From the NCBI GenBank assembly GCA_018398575.1, contig JAGTXZ010000014.1, positions 1,178,001 to 1,242,000 on the forward strand: 64,000 nucleotides of DNA, given 5' to 3'. The DNA is from Ampelomyces quisqualis. Lineage: Eukaryota > Ascomycota > Dothideomycetes > Pleosporales > Phaeosphaeriaceae. Shown piece after piece: positions 1-11,380 of this stretch (positions are counted from its first letter, which is position 1; every line of letters begins with the position of its first letter). The notes under the pieces were generated by a model that was given only the letters and a program-made list of their open reading frames with translations, had not been told where the DNA came from and made no database searches. Both the position numbers and the translations under genes were made by a program.

Positions 1-515
1 AGTGAAATGCTCGATTGAGACTAACGAGGAGACAAGGTACCAATGTGCTTGTTGAGCTCCCGCATAAAGGCAACGCAGAACTTGCGGATCTCGTTGTCCG
101 ACTTGCCCTTGGGGTCGAAGTCGCAGCCGCCCTTGGCTCCGCCCATGTTGAGGCCGGTGAGGGCATTCTTGAAGATCTGCTCGAAACCCAGGAACTTGAG
201 GATGGACAGGTTGACTGTGGGGTGGAGACGGAGGCCGCCTTTGTAGGGCCCGAGGGCAGAGTTGAACTGGACGCGGTAGCCCTTGTTGACGTTACACTGG
301 CCCTTGTCGTCTTCCCAGACTACGCGGAACTGGATGATGCGCTCGGGGACGGAGACGACCTCGAGGGCCTTTTTGTACTCGGGGTTCTTGTCGAAGATGG
401 TGGAGCCCTCGAGGGTGGAGGCGAGCTCTGTGACGGTCAATCATCCGTCAGATGACGTGCACGTGCAGCGCGTCGACATACCCTTGTAGGCTTGCTCAAA
501 CTCGGGCTCAGACAT
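1..515 (-). CDS. gdhA: NADP-specific glutamate dehydrogenase, N-terminal part (gene runs off the window)
   Basis: The enzyme aminates 2-oxoglutarate to glutamate with NADPH in the cytosol, the main route of ammonium assimilation in fungi. Exon 1 is 515..482 and starts MSEPEFEQAYK; the intron is 481..428 (GTATGT..CACAG); exon 2 is 427..41 and continues ELASTLEGS. A second intron starts at 40 (GTACCT) and leaves the window, so the rest of the catalytic and NADP-binding parts is not seen. Visible family motifs are FRVVWEDDKG, GYRVQFNSALGPYKGG, RLHPTVNLSILKFLGFEQ and the substrate-site stretch LNMGGAKGGCDFDPKGKSD with its lysines. The ATG at 515 gives the usual fungal N-terminus. A TATATATA run at about 586-592 lies roughly 70 bp upstream. 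The family assignment is very secure. Confidence 0.95.
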
Positions 516-2890
516 TACGTAGTGGGTGATTGAGGTGTTTGGTTGTTGGGGATGGACGCGAGAAGCTGCGGGGAGAAGGCAGCGTATATATAGCGGGCTG
601 GCGGTGGCGGGATCGGGTCGCCGTGTCCGTCCAAATGCAAGCTGCTGCGGATTCCATCACGTCACGGAGCGAGCGATTGCGTCCGGGGCGCCGCTCTCAG
701 TGGTGGGGCAGTAGTTGGTATGCGAAAGCATGGTGTCCTGTGAAGCTGATAAGGACGCGCAGCCAATGAGGGGCGTCGCGGGGGCGCTCGCACGTGACCG
801 GGCGCGGGCTGCGGCCGGTCACGGATGGAGACGCTGCAGGCGTAACTAGTAATAGACGCGAGTCACGAGACTGGCATTAGAGGCAGCCGATGGTCGGCCG
901 TGTCACGTTTGCTGGGCGCCAGGTAGTTACATAACTGCTTATGTAAGTCAAGTGCACTCGTTGGTGCAGATAGAGAAGACACTGCAGGCGTAACTAGTAA
1001 TAGAGTAATAAACAAGAGTTACGAGACTAGCATTTAGAGGCAGCCGATAGTTAGCCGTGTCACGTGTGCTGGGCGCTAGGCGGTTACGTAAGTTGCGATT
1101 GTACTTTTGCTTATATAAGTCAAGTACACAGCTAGTCGCAGATAGAGACACTGCAGGCGTAACTAGTAGTAGAGTAATACACAAGAGTCACGAGACTGGC
1201 GAGTGCTGGGGGCAGCCGATGGTCAGCCGTGTCACGTGTGCTGGGCGCCAGGCGGTTACTTAGCTGCTTATGTAAGTCAAGTGCACTCCTTAGTGCAGAT
1301 AGAGACACTGCAGGCGTAACTGGTAGTAGAGTGATACACAAGAGTCACGAGACTGGCGAGTGCTGGGGGCAGCCGATGGTCGGCCGTGTCACGTGTGTCG
1401 GGCGTCGGGCAGTTACGTAACTGCTTATGTAAGTCAAGTGCACCCCAGTGTCCCGACTCCCCACCATCCCACTTGCTGCTCCCTCTCGACCTCCACGCCC
1501 GCGCCCACCCCTACTCTCTACGACTCTCCCCCTCCCCTCCCTCCCCTCCTGCACACGCCACGCTCACCGACGGTCTGAACGGCCCCAAGCTATCATTGCG
1601 ACGCCTCCAATCTTGACCTCGCCGACTGCAATGGCGTCGTCACTGCCGCCCCCCAGCTGTCAAGAGTCAAGACGCGCCTTCTTCCTATGCACCAGTACTC
1701 CGTACTTGACAAGCCATTGGCACCCTGCAAGGGTCAATCGCGGCGCAACTCTTGTGCAACAGCCGTCAAGACATGCCTTTGTGCGCCAGGCCAATGAGAA
1801 CGCCTGGTGTGCCATGTTCGATGCTGTGTGTGATGTCGTGCATCGACTTGCTTTCAACTTTCCACGATGGTGACAGCAACATGGGCGTGGATATGCTCGG
1901 CCCATGCCTGTTCCATCATCGCTCGCCTGTGCCCGCAGCCCTCGATTTAGCAACCTCGGGCCTGCGCAGCCATGTAGGGCGCATCGCGAGGGCCGTATAT
2001 ATGGCCGCAGTCGCAGTAGTCGCGCGTCGTACCGCCGCTGCGCGTGTTGATCGCAGCCTCACCCAGACTCCAGAGGCGTAGATCGGCGACCATGTCTGCT
2101 TCGGGCCTTGACTCGATACCGCCGTCCTGGAGCAGACTGCTGTGCATATTGCATGTTCCGTGCCTGAGGCCCTGAGCAGCCTCCACGAACCCTCGGACCC
2201 GCAGCTGCCTGCCGCCAAACCATGGCGACGGACATTGGAACGCGTCTCCATCCGAGTCCATCGACTGGGTCCTTGATGACACTGTCACAGCGCTTGAGCC
2301 TTGTGCACACCTCGTCGCGTCTGCGTGAACCACCACCGCAAAGCCACCATCACGATTCCAGCGGTTCCGCCGCCAAACTAACTTTGCGCAACGCCCTATT
2401 GGTCCGGGCCAGTGTCCAGGGCCCAAGAGGGATGCATCTGAGGCGAGTGGTGGCTCGACCAGATCCTCACAAGGATCATTCCAAAAAAGACGTGGACCGC
2501 TTCAATAAATCCACGGACGAGCTCCATTGGCGGCGTCCATCCACAGCCACCACCCCGTACAACTCCTTGAGCCTCATCATCAACCACGGCCGACTATAAA
2601 TCCCTACATGTCGCCTTGTACAGCTATCATCCATCTCGCGGCACCGGATCGCAGCACCACTTTCTCGAAGATCCCACTCGTGTTGTCGTCATTGACTCCA
2701 TCGCTCAATTAGCTCGGATTTTCTGGGCCTTGACTAGGTACTTCCAACGCTCGCTAATCAAACGCCGTCGCATCGCCCTGAACTCTAGCTGCTGCTGTAG
2801 TCCAGGTCAGTTGGACTGTATTCATTTTGTACTCGTATGCGCTATACAAGCTACGACTAACATTCGCCTTCACAGCCAACAACGCCCATA
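516..2890. other. Intergenic region between glutamate dehydrogenase and the next gene
   Basis: Apart from the tandem repeat at 833-1444 I see no coding region here. Frames such as 1448-1873 are proline- and arginine-rich and resemble no known protein. At the right end, 2593-2600 reads ctataaat, a plausible TATA box for the plus-strand gene at 2891. A 5' UTR intron at 2806..2875 is supported by an AG|GTCAGT donor, a gactaac branch point and a ttcacag acceptor just before the ATG. Confidence 0.6.
833..1444. repeat. Four-copy imperfect tandem repeat, 137-169 bp units, with CACGTG core
   Basis: Units begin at the ctgcaggcgtaact anchor at about 833, 981, 1150 and 1307; spacing is 148, 169 and 157 bp, and the last unit is cut at about 1444. 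Each unit carries in order ctgcaggcgtaact, a gtcacgagact segment, gcagccgatggt, a gtgtcacgtgtgctggg segment (CACGTG in copies 2 to 4, CACGTT in copy 1), a gttac..taactgcttatgtaag segment and a gtgcact..agtgcag hairpin-like end. The short frames inside it are periodic by-products of the repeat. It lies 320-930 bp upstream of the glutamate dehydrogenase start. Confidence 0.9.
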
Positions 2891-3643
2891 ATGACCAGCC
2901 TGCCCGGTTTCACGACAAACTTCCCCGCGGGATACCCGACTTTCAATGCAAGAGGAGGAACTTTTGCCGGCGGTGCCAGCTCTTCGGCTGGTGGCTCACC
3001 ACGTCAAAACAACGCTGCGGGAGCACCGCAGTTTGACATCTTCGAATGGCACCCAGCATATCAGTCCTGCCAAAGGTTTTTCCTCGACCATGCACAGCAC
3101 GACAACGGAGTGCAAGCAGTAGCCGCCCTCATCAACATATGTCTTCCCTTCCAATGGACGCAGAACCCGCTTGTAAACTCATCAGGACCTCTCCCCCACA
3201 GCTCTGGACCTGTCGCCTACAGCCATCCATGGCCGCGACAGGGGCCCGTCACCAACGCTCGAGGACAACCTGCACCCGCCTGGGTCTCCTTGGTACCATA
3301 TATCCGACGTCTGGTCATCACAGGCATGGACAAGGAGGGTATCATGCATGGCTTCTTTGGCGACGACTGGAAGAAGGGCGTTGGTCCCGTCCATGAGTGC
3401 GAGCGTCGAAATTACCTCTTCACAGCCAAGAGCGTCGGATGGGCCAAGGTCAAATGCCAGTACGACATGTCGCCGCACGAATCAGTACCCTTTCTCAAAC
3501 CGCTGCAAGATGTTCAACTGGCCGAGATCGAGGGCGCAGAGAAGACGTGGAGTCAGTGGCTGGCCATGGAGGACTGGATGCTTGGTGCGCGGGCTCCAGA
3601 AGCAGAGGATCAGTCGTTGGATGCTCGCCGGCGTGCATCTTGA
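2891..3643 (+). CDS. Conserved fungal protein of unknown function, 250 aa
   Basis: This is a single open exon starting MTSLPGFTTNF. The first 50 residues are Gly/Ser/Ala-rich and look disordered. From about residue 50 the sequence is well ordered, with FEWHPAYQSCQRFFLDHAQ, ALINICLPFQW, GMDKEGIMHGFFGDDWKKG, CERRNYLFTAKSVGWAKVK and SQWLAMEDWM. No transmembrane segment or signal peptide is seen. I recall similar proteins in Dothideomycete genomes being labelled 'ilp, apoptosis inhibitor', but I see no BIR-type zinc motif, so that label should not be taken as function. The start follows a 5' UTR intron (2806..2875) and is the first ATG of the spliced leader region. That it is a gene is likely; its role is unknown. 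Confidence 0.8.
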   Translation: MTSLPGFTTNFPAGYPTFNARGGTFAGGASSSAGGSPRQNNAAGAPQFDIFEWHPAYQSCQRFFLDHAQHDNGVQAVAALINICLPFQWTQNPLVNSSGPLPHSSGPVAYSHPWPRQGPVTNARGQPAPAWVSLVPYIRRLVITGMDKEGIMHGFFGDDWKKGVGPVHECERRNYLFTAKSVGWAKVKCQYDMSPHESVPFLKPLQDVQLAEIEGAEKTWSQWLAMEDWMLGARAPEAEDQSLDARRRAS

Positions 3644-4547
3644 TGGGGAGTGTGTTCAAACCAAGTGGCAGCGTTTGTCGGCTGTCAGATTATAAGTGCG
3701 ACAACGCCGAGTCGTACGGCTGATCGTACGTGGCTTGATGGAATCATGTGGGCGGGGGTAAGCGACACGAGGCGTATGCGCTCTTGGGTCGCGCAATCGG
3801 TCTCTGGGGGTACGGCCTAAGTTCACAGGCTTTTTGCCATTGCTGCATGTACAATACAAGAGATGAGATTGTGACCACTCTCTCCAAAATCCTGCATTCG
3901 AAGGGAACAGGTAGCCCAGTGTAATAAATGGTTTCTCTAATCACGACTTTCGGTTCATTCCACCATCCAATCAGTAATCGCCTCATACACACAGTGTTTG
4001 CACCTCATCGAGCTCTACCATTGCTCCCTCACACCACATCATCTTCTCCAAATAGCCCCATCCATGGGCATTCCTCAAGCGCGAATTGTGGAGTTTGCAA
4101 GGTGGCTGAAAAAGCACTGCTCCACTCCACACACTTTTGCGCCGATACGCCAATCGTACCCGTGCAACCTCTGATAAACTCTAGAAAACAAAAGGAACCA
4201 TCGAGGCTTGCGGTAATTACTCGAAAGGTGTCCCAAACTGCGTGCAGCGTGTCTAGAGACTCGACTCGTCACTCGAGAGACAACAGCGAAGAAGGCTCCT
4301 TCGGGAGTCCTTCCCAAACCATTTAGCGCAGCTCGGTTGGGCATCCGCGCTGCGCCCCGAGCACTAGCCTCATTGTGCGTCCCTGCCAAGCTCCGACACA
4401 GTGATCTGCACAAGACGCCCATCCACGCCATCTTCCGTCACTCTCCCCGGTGCCACCCATCCATACGCGTCGATTATTCTTTTCAGCTGTCAAGGTACAG
4501 GGCCAAGACCCACTTGGTACACACTTTGCTTATCGCTAAATGGCATC
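3644..4547. other. Intergenic region
   Basis: These 900 bases lie between two plus-strand genes. The short frames present are unlike known proteins, and I see no RNA gene or repeat. The promoter of the Med5 gene should lie here, but no clear TATA box stands out. Confidence 0.5.
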
Positions 4548-7500
4548 ATGGCTTTGATGGTCAAAGAGTGGACGGCCTTTTTGGATCGATGCATTGAACA
4601 CCGGATCCAGCCTGATATATTCGATGCAGCAGCTGCTCAGCTGCACGCCAAGTCACCGCTCCCTGGCCGCAAGATCGCAGCGTTACTGTTGCGGCCACGC
4701 GCGGTGGTGAACGCGAGTAGTGTTGATCCGAGGGTGATTGTCTATCTCGAGCGGTTACTGGTGCTGAAGAAAGTGGACGCGTCAGATGTGCTGTCTTCAG
4801 CTTTCCAGTACTCAAAGGATCGACTGCCAAAGACGGGGGACGATGCATCGTCAAAAAGTACGGAACCGCATAATCCGCCTGAACTCGAGGAGGTCGTCTT
4901 CCATCGACTATCAAAGGCGTTCCAGGCAGAGGAGAGGCCGGTGAACAATACAGAAGGCTTGCGTACCCTGGTCGTAGTGACGAAATGGATGCAAACTATG
5001 GTCACGTCGCATACCAGCGACACCATGATTCAGGCCATGGCTGGAATCCAGCAGCAGCCACAACCGCAGTCCATCAATGTTCGAGAGGGTCTTGGTATGC
5101 TTGTAGTGGGTGTAATCGAGAATCCCAAGATGCTCCATATCTTGAATAACCCCAAAGCCAAAGGTAGGATATTTCAAAGCCCATCTGCATCCTCGCCTAG
5201 GGAACGTGAATTCGTGCTCATTGGTCCTAGATCTACATAAGAGCTTCGCGAGATCGCTATCTTCGTTCATCCCATTCTTATCACACAATTCAATCGGATC
5301 CCAAAACGCTCTGCAAATCGCAAGCCGCTTGGAGATATCCCAGAAACAACATGACTTCCACGACAAACCTGCCACAGTCAATGGCGAGTCGAATGGAGAC
5401 ACTGGGCTCGAAGTAGCTGTGCTTCAGCTCGAGGCAGTCATGAACTTACAGACAGTAAACACTAGAGCTGGCATCTACGTGTTCTTGAACTCATTAGTAT
5501 GTCAATACTCGTTAAACTTTTCAGGGTTAACATTGTCTAGCTAGTTGCACGTCCTCTTACTGACGATTACACTATTATTAATTACCTGCACTCACGCTAC
5601 AAGGTAAGTTACGATAGCAGACTTGCCCTAAAATGCTAAGCTCGTAGATTGATCCCCAAAATATGGCGACCGATCTTATTACCGCTGCCTTCGATATCAT
5701 CGCGAATGCAATGTACCGCAGCGAAGCAAGCCAGACCATGTTCTGCCTCAAATCTTTTCTCATCAACAAGATACCCATTCTTCTATCGCAGATATCGCCT
5801 TCCATATTTCCAATGACGCCAGAGATATGCATTACACAAGCGCTTGGCCACATAGATCCCAACGCTTTCCCCGCCTTTTCACAAGGCTTCGACGACATGA
5901 TGGGCAACAACAATTCGCTAGCTGATGTAAGACAGGACTTTCTGAATGCCTGCGCATTACACGGACTGATTTCTACTGCGACCGTCGAGCGACTGCTTGG
6001 GGAGACACCCATGCAGGGTCCGCCAGAGACCAAGTACGACAAGAAGATGCTGCTTGATCAGTGCAAGAACAACTTCGACAAGATTACCATGTACATTGAC
6101 GAGATTGACAATCTTGATGGAAATGCTGGTGCTATTGTGGGCGCGATCACAGAGGTACGAGTTAACCAAAGAAAGTTTGTCCATTGCTAATGCTGGAAAG
6201 TTTGTCTCGCATCTCTGTGAAACCCAAATGACCATGTACTTGAAGCAGTTGTCGAACTTGTTATTCAAGAAGTCACAAGCATTAGACGTCATACTTCAAT
6301 TCACTTCACCCGCCAGCATCTTGCGACCACTCTGCCAGATCTTAGATGACTGGCATTATGAGAGTGACCAAGGTGAGCTATCTATGCCATTGAGACGACA
6401 TGCGGCTAACTTCCCAGGCGAGTACCAACCTGTATATGACGAGTTCGGTGCTGTCCTCGTGCTTGCCCTGGCGATCATTTATCGCTATGATCTGACGTAT
6501 CACGACATTGGCATCACCCCAGACTCATTTGTCGCACGCTTGGTAGGACAGCAGAGCATATCACTCGAGGACATGACCGAAGAGCAAGGAAAACACCTTG
6601 GACGGTGGCTTAAGGGACTATTCGATTCTGGTAACGAAGGTCTGAGCAACGACGTCTTTGCTTTCTGTAGTCCGCAAGACTTCTACACGATAGTACCGAC
6701 GCTATTTCAGCAGACCGTTATGGCGCTTTCTGCAGGCATTCTGACGTTTGAGTCGGTCAAGGGTGGAATCGAGTGTGAGTCGCCATTTTGGAAGATATAT
6801 TGCATAGCAACTGACATGTTCAGATCTCATGGAAACGTTTCTTCTCCCTTCGCTGATTGGTGGCCTTTTCTGGATGTCGTCGTATGCACTCACGCAGACG
6901 CACACCGATCTTGACGCTATGATGCGTATCATCCGCGAGGTCATACTCTCGGCTCCATCATCCGGAGATGCACAAGCAATGCACGCTGCTATTCTAGCGA
7001 TGGTGTCTAGCGGGCTCGAGAAATCCCTTCGCACCATACAGCGCCGCGATGCCAATCGTGTGAACAACATCGAACCCCTGATGCAGGCGATCAAGAGTAA
7101 TCGGCACTATGTGCGCTCAATGTACGCGCCAATGAAGGAGTTGGAGCAATGGACGAATGCGCCGAATAACACGTTGCATACCTCACTGCGGCACACCGTA
7201 CAGCAGCTGTCGCAGTGGGCGTCGACAGCGTCAATACAGCCAAACCCACCGAGCTACACACACCGACAAGTATATGCTTCACTCAAGATCTTGGGCGCGT
7301 TCAAAGTTATGCGAGCGATCATCGACGAAATCAAGGTGCAGACTGAAGCTGGCAACGGTGCTGCTGCCCTCGACATTGGCGTCTCAATCATCTGCGCACC
7401 CACCGTCGACGATAGTCCCGTCCCCGTAGACTGGCTGGGCAGCCCCATTCCCGCATCGCACCCGCCACGAACGCGCATGAATCTCCGCGAGATGCTCAAG

Positions 7501-7998
7501 AACGACTTTGACAACGCCGCGGCCCTCGTCGCCACCGACCCGCTCGGCGCCGAGACAATCGTCCGTCTACACCGCCGTGTCGAAGCACAGCTTTCTTCGA
7601 TCGGGGAACTGGCACTCCAAGGCCAAGGACCCGTCATGGCAGGCCTCCCCACCGCCAACATCAACGACATGGCAAACCAAAGTATGTCCGACGACTTGAC
7701 CAAAGCCATCGACGACGCAGCGGCCGCTACCATGGCCAACGACATTACCAGCATGGACAACAAAGCGTTGCAACGCAGCATGGACGAACTTGGTGGCACA
7801 GACGGGCTGGATCTGAGTAGCATTGGGATGGGAACAGGAGACGGGACAACAGGCGAGTTGGGTAATCTACCAGACTTGGACCTGGGCGATATGAGCGGCA
7901 TGGGGATGAGTATGGGTATGGATATGGACATGGATATGGACATGGCAATGGGTGGGGGAGGGGATGATGATTGGGGGTTAGATTTTGATAATATGTAG
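4548..7998 (+). CDS. med5: Mediator of RNA polymerase II transcription subunit 5 (Med5/Nut1)
   Basis: Med5 is a nuclear tail-module subunit of Mediator, which links activators to RNA polymerase II. My model has seven exons: 4548..5163, 5231..5496, 5541..5603, 5648..6154, 6201..6372, 6418..6774 and 6824..7998. The phases all agree and give 1051 aa, the usual length for filamentous fungi. The N-terminus reads MALMVKEWTAFLDRCIEHRI and the helical middle includes KSFARSLSSFIPFLSHNSI, ARPLTDDYTIINYLHSRYK and YLMETFLLPSLIGG. The C-terminus has a Met/Asp/Gly-rich run (about the last 50 residues) and ends DDDWGLDFDNM, typical of the family. Introns are only 44-67 nt. The third intron (5604..5647) is bounded by GTAAGT and a CTAAGCTCGTAG end. 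The intron at 6373..6417 is 45 nt without a stop, so its retention would keep frame. An upstream in-frame ATG at 4401 is less likely. Confidence 0.9.
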
Positions 7999-8070
7999 TC
8001 AGCCGCTTCGTTATCTGATGTACATACATATCAGCTCCAAACACACACTAGGCCCAAATCAACACATGCA

Positions 8071-8088
8071 GCTATAGCTAGCTATAGC
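8071..8088. promoter_or_regulatory. 18-bp perfect palindrome upstream of the short-chain dehydrogenase
   Basis: gctatagctagctatagc reads the same on both strands. It lies 73 bp after the Med5 stop and 138 bp before the next ATG. A dimeric transcription-factor site or a transcript hairpin are both possible; no specific factor can be named. Confidence 0.4.
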
Positions 8089-8225
8089 GGGGTGAACCAC
8101 GTTGGAGTCGTGCCCCACATCACACCAAACAGCGATTTTCACTCAGCAGTATTCCTCGTATTCCCCATCCGCATCCTCTTCTTTCACCAAACATTTTCGA
8201 ACACAACACGACAAAAACATCAAAG

Positions 8226-9520
8226 ATGCCATACGAATTAAAAAGTCGCAATGTTTTGGTGACGGGAGGTTCAGCGTTCGTCTTCCTTCTCCTTTTTACA
8301 CGCATGCAGAGCAGCAGAACTAATCGTAAAGGTGGCGTGTGTGATGTATTAGTGGTTTAGGCGCCCTCCTCAGCACGACGTTTGCATCGCTCGGATGCAA
8401 CGTTGCGATCAATTACTTCAATCGGATCGGTGCGGCCGAGGCGGTTGCGGAGGCGTGTCGGGGTCATGGGGTCAGGGCCGTTGTTGTGAAAGCCGTATGT
8501 TGACCTTGTACCTACTTGACTGGCATGGAGAGGCACCGCCAAGGGGGTCGGGGAGGGCTGGAAGACTGCGAATGCTGATGTCCATGTGTGGATTTAGGAC
8601 ATGACATGTCCATCCGAAGCACGTCGCGCGGTGAAGGAAACGACTGAGCAGTTGGGGGGGTTGGATATTATTCTTTCAAACGCCGTATGCACCCTTGGCT
8701 CTCCTCTGCGCTCTTGCATGTCAGGATTGTCGCCTGATCCCCCTTTTTACACTGACGATGACAATAGGGCTGGACCCGGTTCTCTGAATGGAAAGATCTT
8801 GAGAGCATGAGTGAGGAGGAATGGGATAAGGTAAGTAGTTCATGTGCATGTTGATTTTCACTTCCATCCAGTCATCCCAGAAACAGAAAAACAACCAGGC
8901 GAGAAGGAAGCTAAAATGTAAAATATAACAGTGTTGGTCCGCAAACGTCAAAGTCCCCAAGGCTCTTTTGTCTGCGGCGCAATCCACTTTCAACGCGAAT
9001 CCCGATGGCGGGATTATGATAACTACGGGATCAATTGCTGTACGTCACGCTACTCCTGCCCCTCGCCAGTCTTCAGCTCCTTGTCCAGACGTCTGGGGAA
9101 TGCTATGTATCATCATACTCATTCAACTTTTCTCCAGGGAATATCACAAGGCGGATCGTCCATGCCCTACGCCGTGACCAAAGCCGCGCAACTGCACCTC
9201 GTCAAATGTCTGGCTGTCAGTGTGGGGCCAAAAATTCGTGTAAACACTGTTCTTCCGGGATTGTTGTTGACGGAATGGGTACGTTTTTCCACTTCTCTTC
9301 CTACAGCATCTTGTGTGAGATGCATGTCCTGCTGATAATCTGTGTCTAGGGCCTCAAGTACCCGAAAGAACGCATCCAAGCACTCCAATCCGCGGCGACG
9401 CTCAAGCACGAGACGTTTCTGGACGATTGTGTGGATGCGTTTGTCATGTTGGCGAGGAATACGAGTATGACGGGGATGCGGATTCAGGTGGATGCTGGGT
9501 TGAATGTTCAGGGTGCGTAG
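8226..9520 (+). CDS. Short-chain dehydrogenase/reductase (classical SDR), 253 aa
   Basis: This is a probable NAD(P)H-dependent oxidoreductase; the substrate is unknown. Exons are 8226..8275, 8353..8494, 8598..8684, 8768..8830, 8932..9039, 9138..9278 and 9350..9520. Splicing is needed to build the motifs: TGGSAGLG (residues 14-21, dinucleotide binding) spans intron 1 and NAG (92-94) spans intron 3. TTGSIA holds the catalytic Ser (about 148), and SMPYAVTK gives Tyr161 and Lys165. The C-terminus GMRIQVDAGLNVQGA is the standard SDR end. Five of the six introns are phase 0, and 762 nt of CDS on a 1.3-kb locus is intron-dense. It is convergent with the transacylase gene, with only 60 bp between the stops. 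There is no targeting signal, so it is probably cytosolic. Confidence 0.9.
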
Positions 9521-9580
9521 ATGGTAGACTCGCGCAAATGGGGTATATTAGATAGGTAGAAGGTATGCTCAACACAGCTT

Positions 9581-10877
9581 TCAATCTTGCTCGATAGTTT
9601 CAGTCTCTTCCAAGGCTCGAATGACTTCTTCCATCTCTTTCGGGCTCGTAATACCCCATACTCCTCCGCCTTTCACTGCGCCTTTCATGCCGACTTCTTT
9701 GCCGACCAAGTTCCTGCCGACTTTGCCGGGTCCAATGCCGACATATCTCCGCACCTTCTCGTCTTCGTGTAGGTATTTGACGCTCTTCCACCACTGCACG
9801 GTCTCGACGCAGCTCCTTGCCAGAAGATTCCTCAACTGCTCTTTGTCCTGGAAAGGCTTGCCGCTGACATTTGATATACACGGCATCAAGCCTGGCCAGG
9901 TTATCATGTCGCTTCCGTCGGGCTTTTCTTTGTGCAGTATTCTCTGCATCGCCTCTTGTGCCGGCTTCATCAACTGGCTGTGAAACGGACTATCGCTCTT
10001 CAAGCGCACATGGCGCGGATCATGTCCCCCAAACTGCCTCAAGTTTGTCAAGAGTGTGTTTATGCGCGCAATGCTTCCACTCAGTACAATCTGATTTTTC
10101 GAGTTCAGATTCGCCAGCGCGACCTGTTGGACCGCGGGGAGATGTTCCGAGGAGTCGCTCTTGGACCCTGGGCCCGAGAGGTCGAGGAACTCGCGCACGC
10201 CGCTTACCAGCGACTGCATGTGAGCCTCAGACTCGCAGACCAGCGCTACCATGCCGAACTCGCCGCCCTCCTGCACGACGGCATCGGCGCTGCATCTGGA
10301 CATGACTTCGGCTCTTCGCCGCACCATCTTTAACGCGTCGCGGAATTCCAGATATCCGCCCGCAACAAGGGCAGCAAACTCACCGAGCGAGTGGCCGAGC
10401 GTCATGTCGACGCGCTCCGACGTCTTGAAGCCGAACTCGTGCTCCATGATGCGCAGGATCATGATGGAGGCGGACATGATGGCGGGCTGGGCGGTTTCGG
10501 TGCGCGTGAGCTCGGCATTGGTGCCGCACTCAATCGTCCTGGTCAGGGGCAGGTTGAGGGTTGCGTCGATCTCCTCGAGGATGGGCTTGACGGTGCGTGG
10601 GAAGGCCTCGAGCCACGGGGTGCACATGCCGACTCGCTGCACGCCCTGGCCTGGTGTTGTTAGTGTGTCGCGCCGCCGCCCACAGAGAGCCTCGAAAAGA
10701 CAGGGGCGCACCAGGAAAGAAAATGGCCGTTTTGGGTCGCTTGGTGGGCGCATCCTGTGTGCTGCTCATGCATCTCCTTGCGGCCCTGCTGCGGCCATGC
10801 CTCAGCCCGTCGCATCGCGTCCGCCGGCACGCCATGCGCGGGATCAGTCTCGAGATGGGCGTCAGCGGAGAAGACAT
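9581..10877 (-). CDS. mct1: Mitochondrial malonyl-CoA:ACP transacylase (FabD/Mct1 family), 411 aa
   Basis: It transfers malonyl groups from CoA to acyl carrier protein for type II fatty-acid synthesis, which in fungi works in mitochondria and feeds lipoate production. Exon 1 is 10877..10712 and exon 2 is 10650..9581, with a 61-nt intron. The first 36 residues are Arg-rich without acids (MSSPLTPISRLIPRMACRR..), as expected of a mitochondrial presequence. Next come AIFFPGQGVQRVGM, the catalytic serine motif GHSLGEFAAL, and later SDSPFHSQLM with the active-site His, then ISNVSGKP and the Gly-rich GIGPGKVGRNL. Without the intron the conserved FFPGQG motif would be broken, which fixes the model. 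It diverges from the gene at 11381. Confidence 0.92.
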
Positions 10878-11380
10878 GACAGAGGTGGTGTGTTATGACG
10901 TTTGCCTCACTCTCACGTGTTGTGGGGATGCGGAGGTGTGCAAGACCCTGGAGCTTGGGCGTCATCAACAGCACCTGGCAAGCAGAGCATTGTTACACCG
11001 CACTGCAGTGCCACCGATGGGGACGTGATATACCGAGTAAGATAAGAAGGAATTCGCCTAGCATCGCTACGCTGTCATATAAATAGTTCGTGCCAAGGAT
11101 GGAGTCATGCGGATTGGTAGGGCAAAATAACATAATCCAGCCTGACGACTTCCGCTAGGCCCGAAAAGGTTCCATCGATGGCCAAGAGAGGTCGTGTGGC
11201 CAGGCGTCCAACCTTCCAATGAGGCTATGCACGCTCTGCGCGACCAGGCTCGCCGTTGGAATACATATGTCAATAGTGTTAACCTTGAGATAAATCATCT
11301 CCCAAGGTCAGGCCATAGATCGTCTCAAGGAACCTTGTGTACACCAACCTCAACCACGCATCTTCAGAAGTTAGAACAAC
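10878..11380. promoter_or_regulatory. Divergent intergenic region (transacylase / tubby-like gene)
   Basis: About 500 bp separate the two start codons, so both promoters must lie here. A tcatataaata stretch at about 11075-11087 is TATA-like on the plus strand. No coding region or repeat is seen. Confidence 0.45.

Noticed and set aside
948..1341. Minus-strand frames with similar proteins (MCITLL..TPAVSLSA) as a small gene family
   Set aside because: They are by-products of the tandem repeat at 833-1444, with spacing equal to the unit length and breaks where unit lengths differ.
1448..1873. 141-codon plus-strand frame after the tandem repeat
   Set aside because: Composition is Pro/Arg/Ser-rich, no splice or family evidence, and it starts inside the repeat's last unit.
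2472..2600. Possible end of a coding region before the gene at 2891
   Set aside because: The frames are short and unlike proteins; the sequence is better explained as promoter and leader of the next gene.
7254..7943. Minus-strand frame of 229 codons (MSISMSISIPILIPMP..)
   Set aside because: It is the antisense of the Met/Asp/Gly-rich end of Med5; the sense frame has strong family support.
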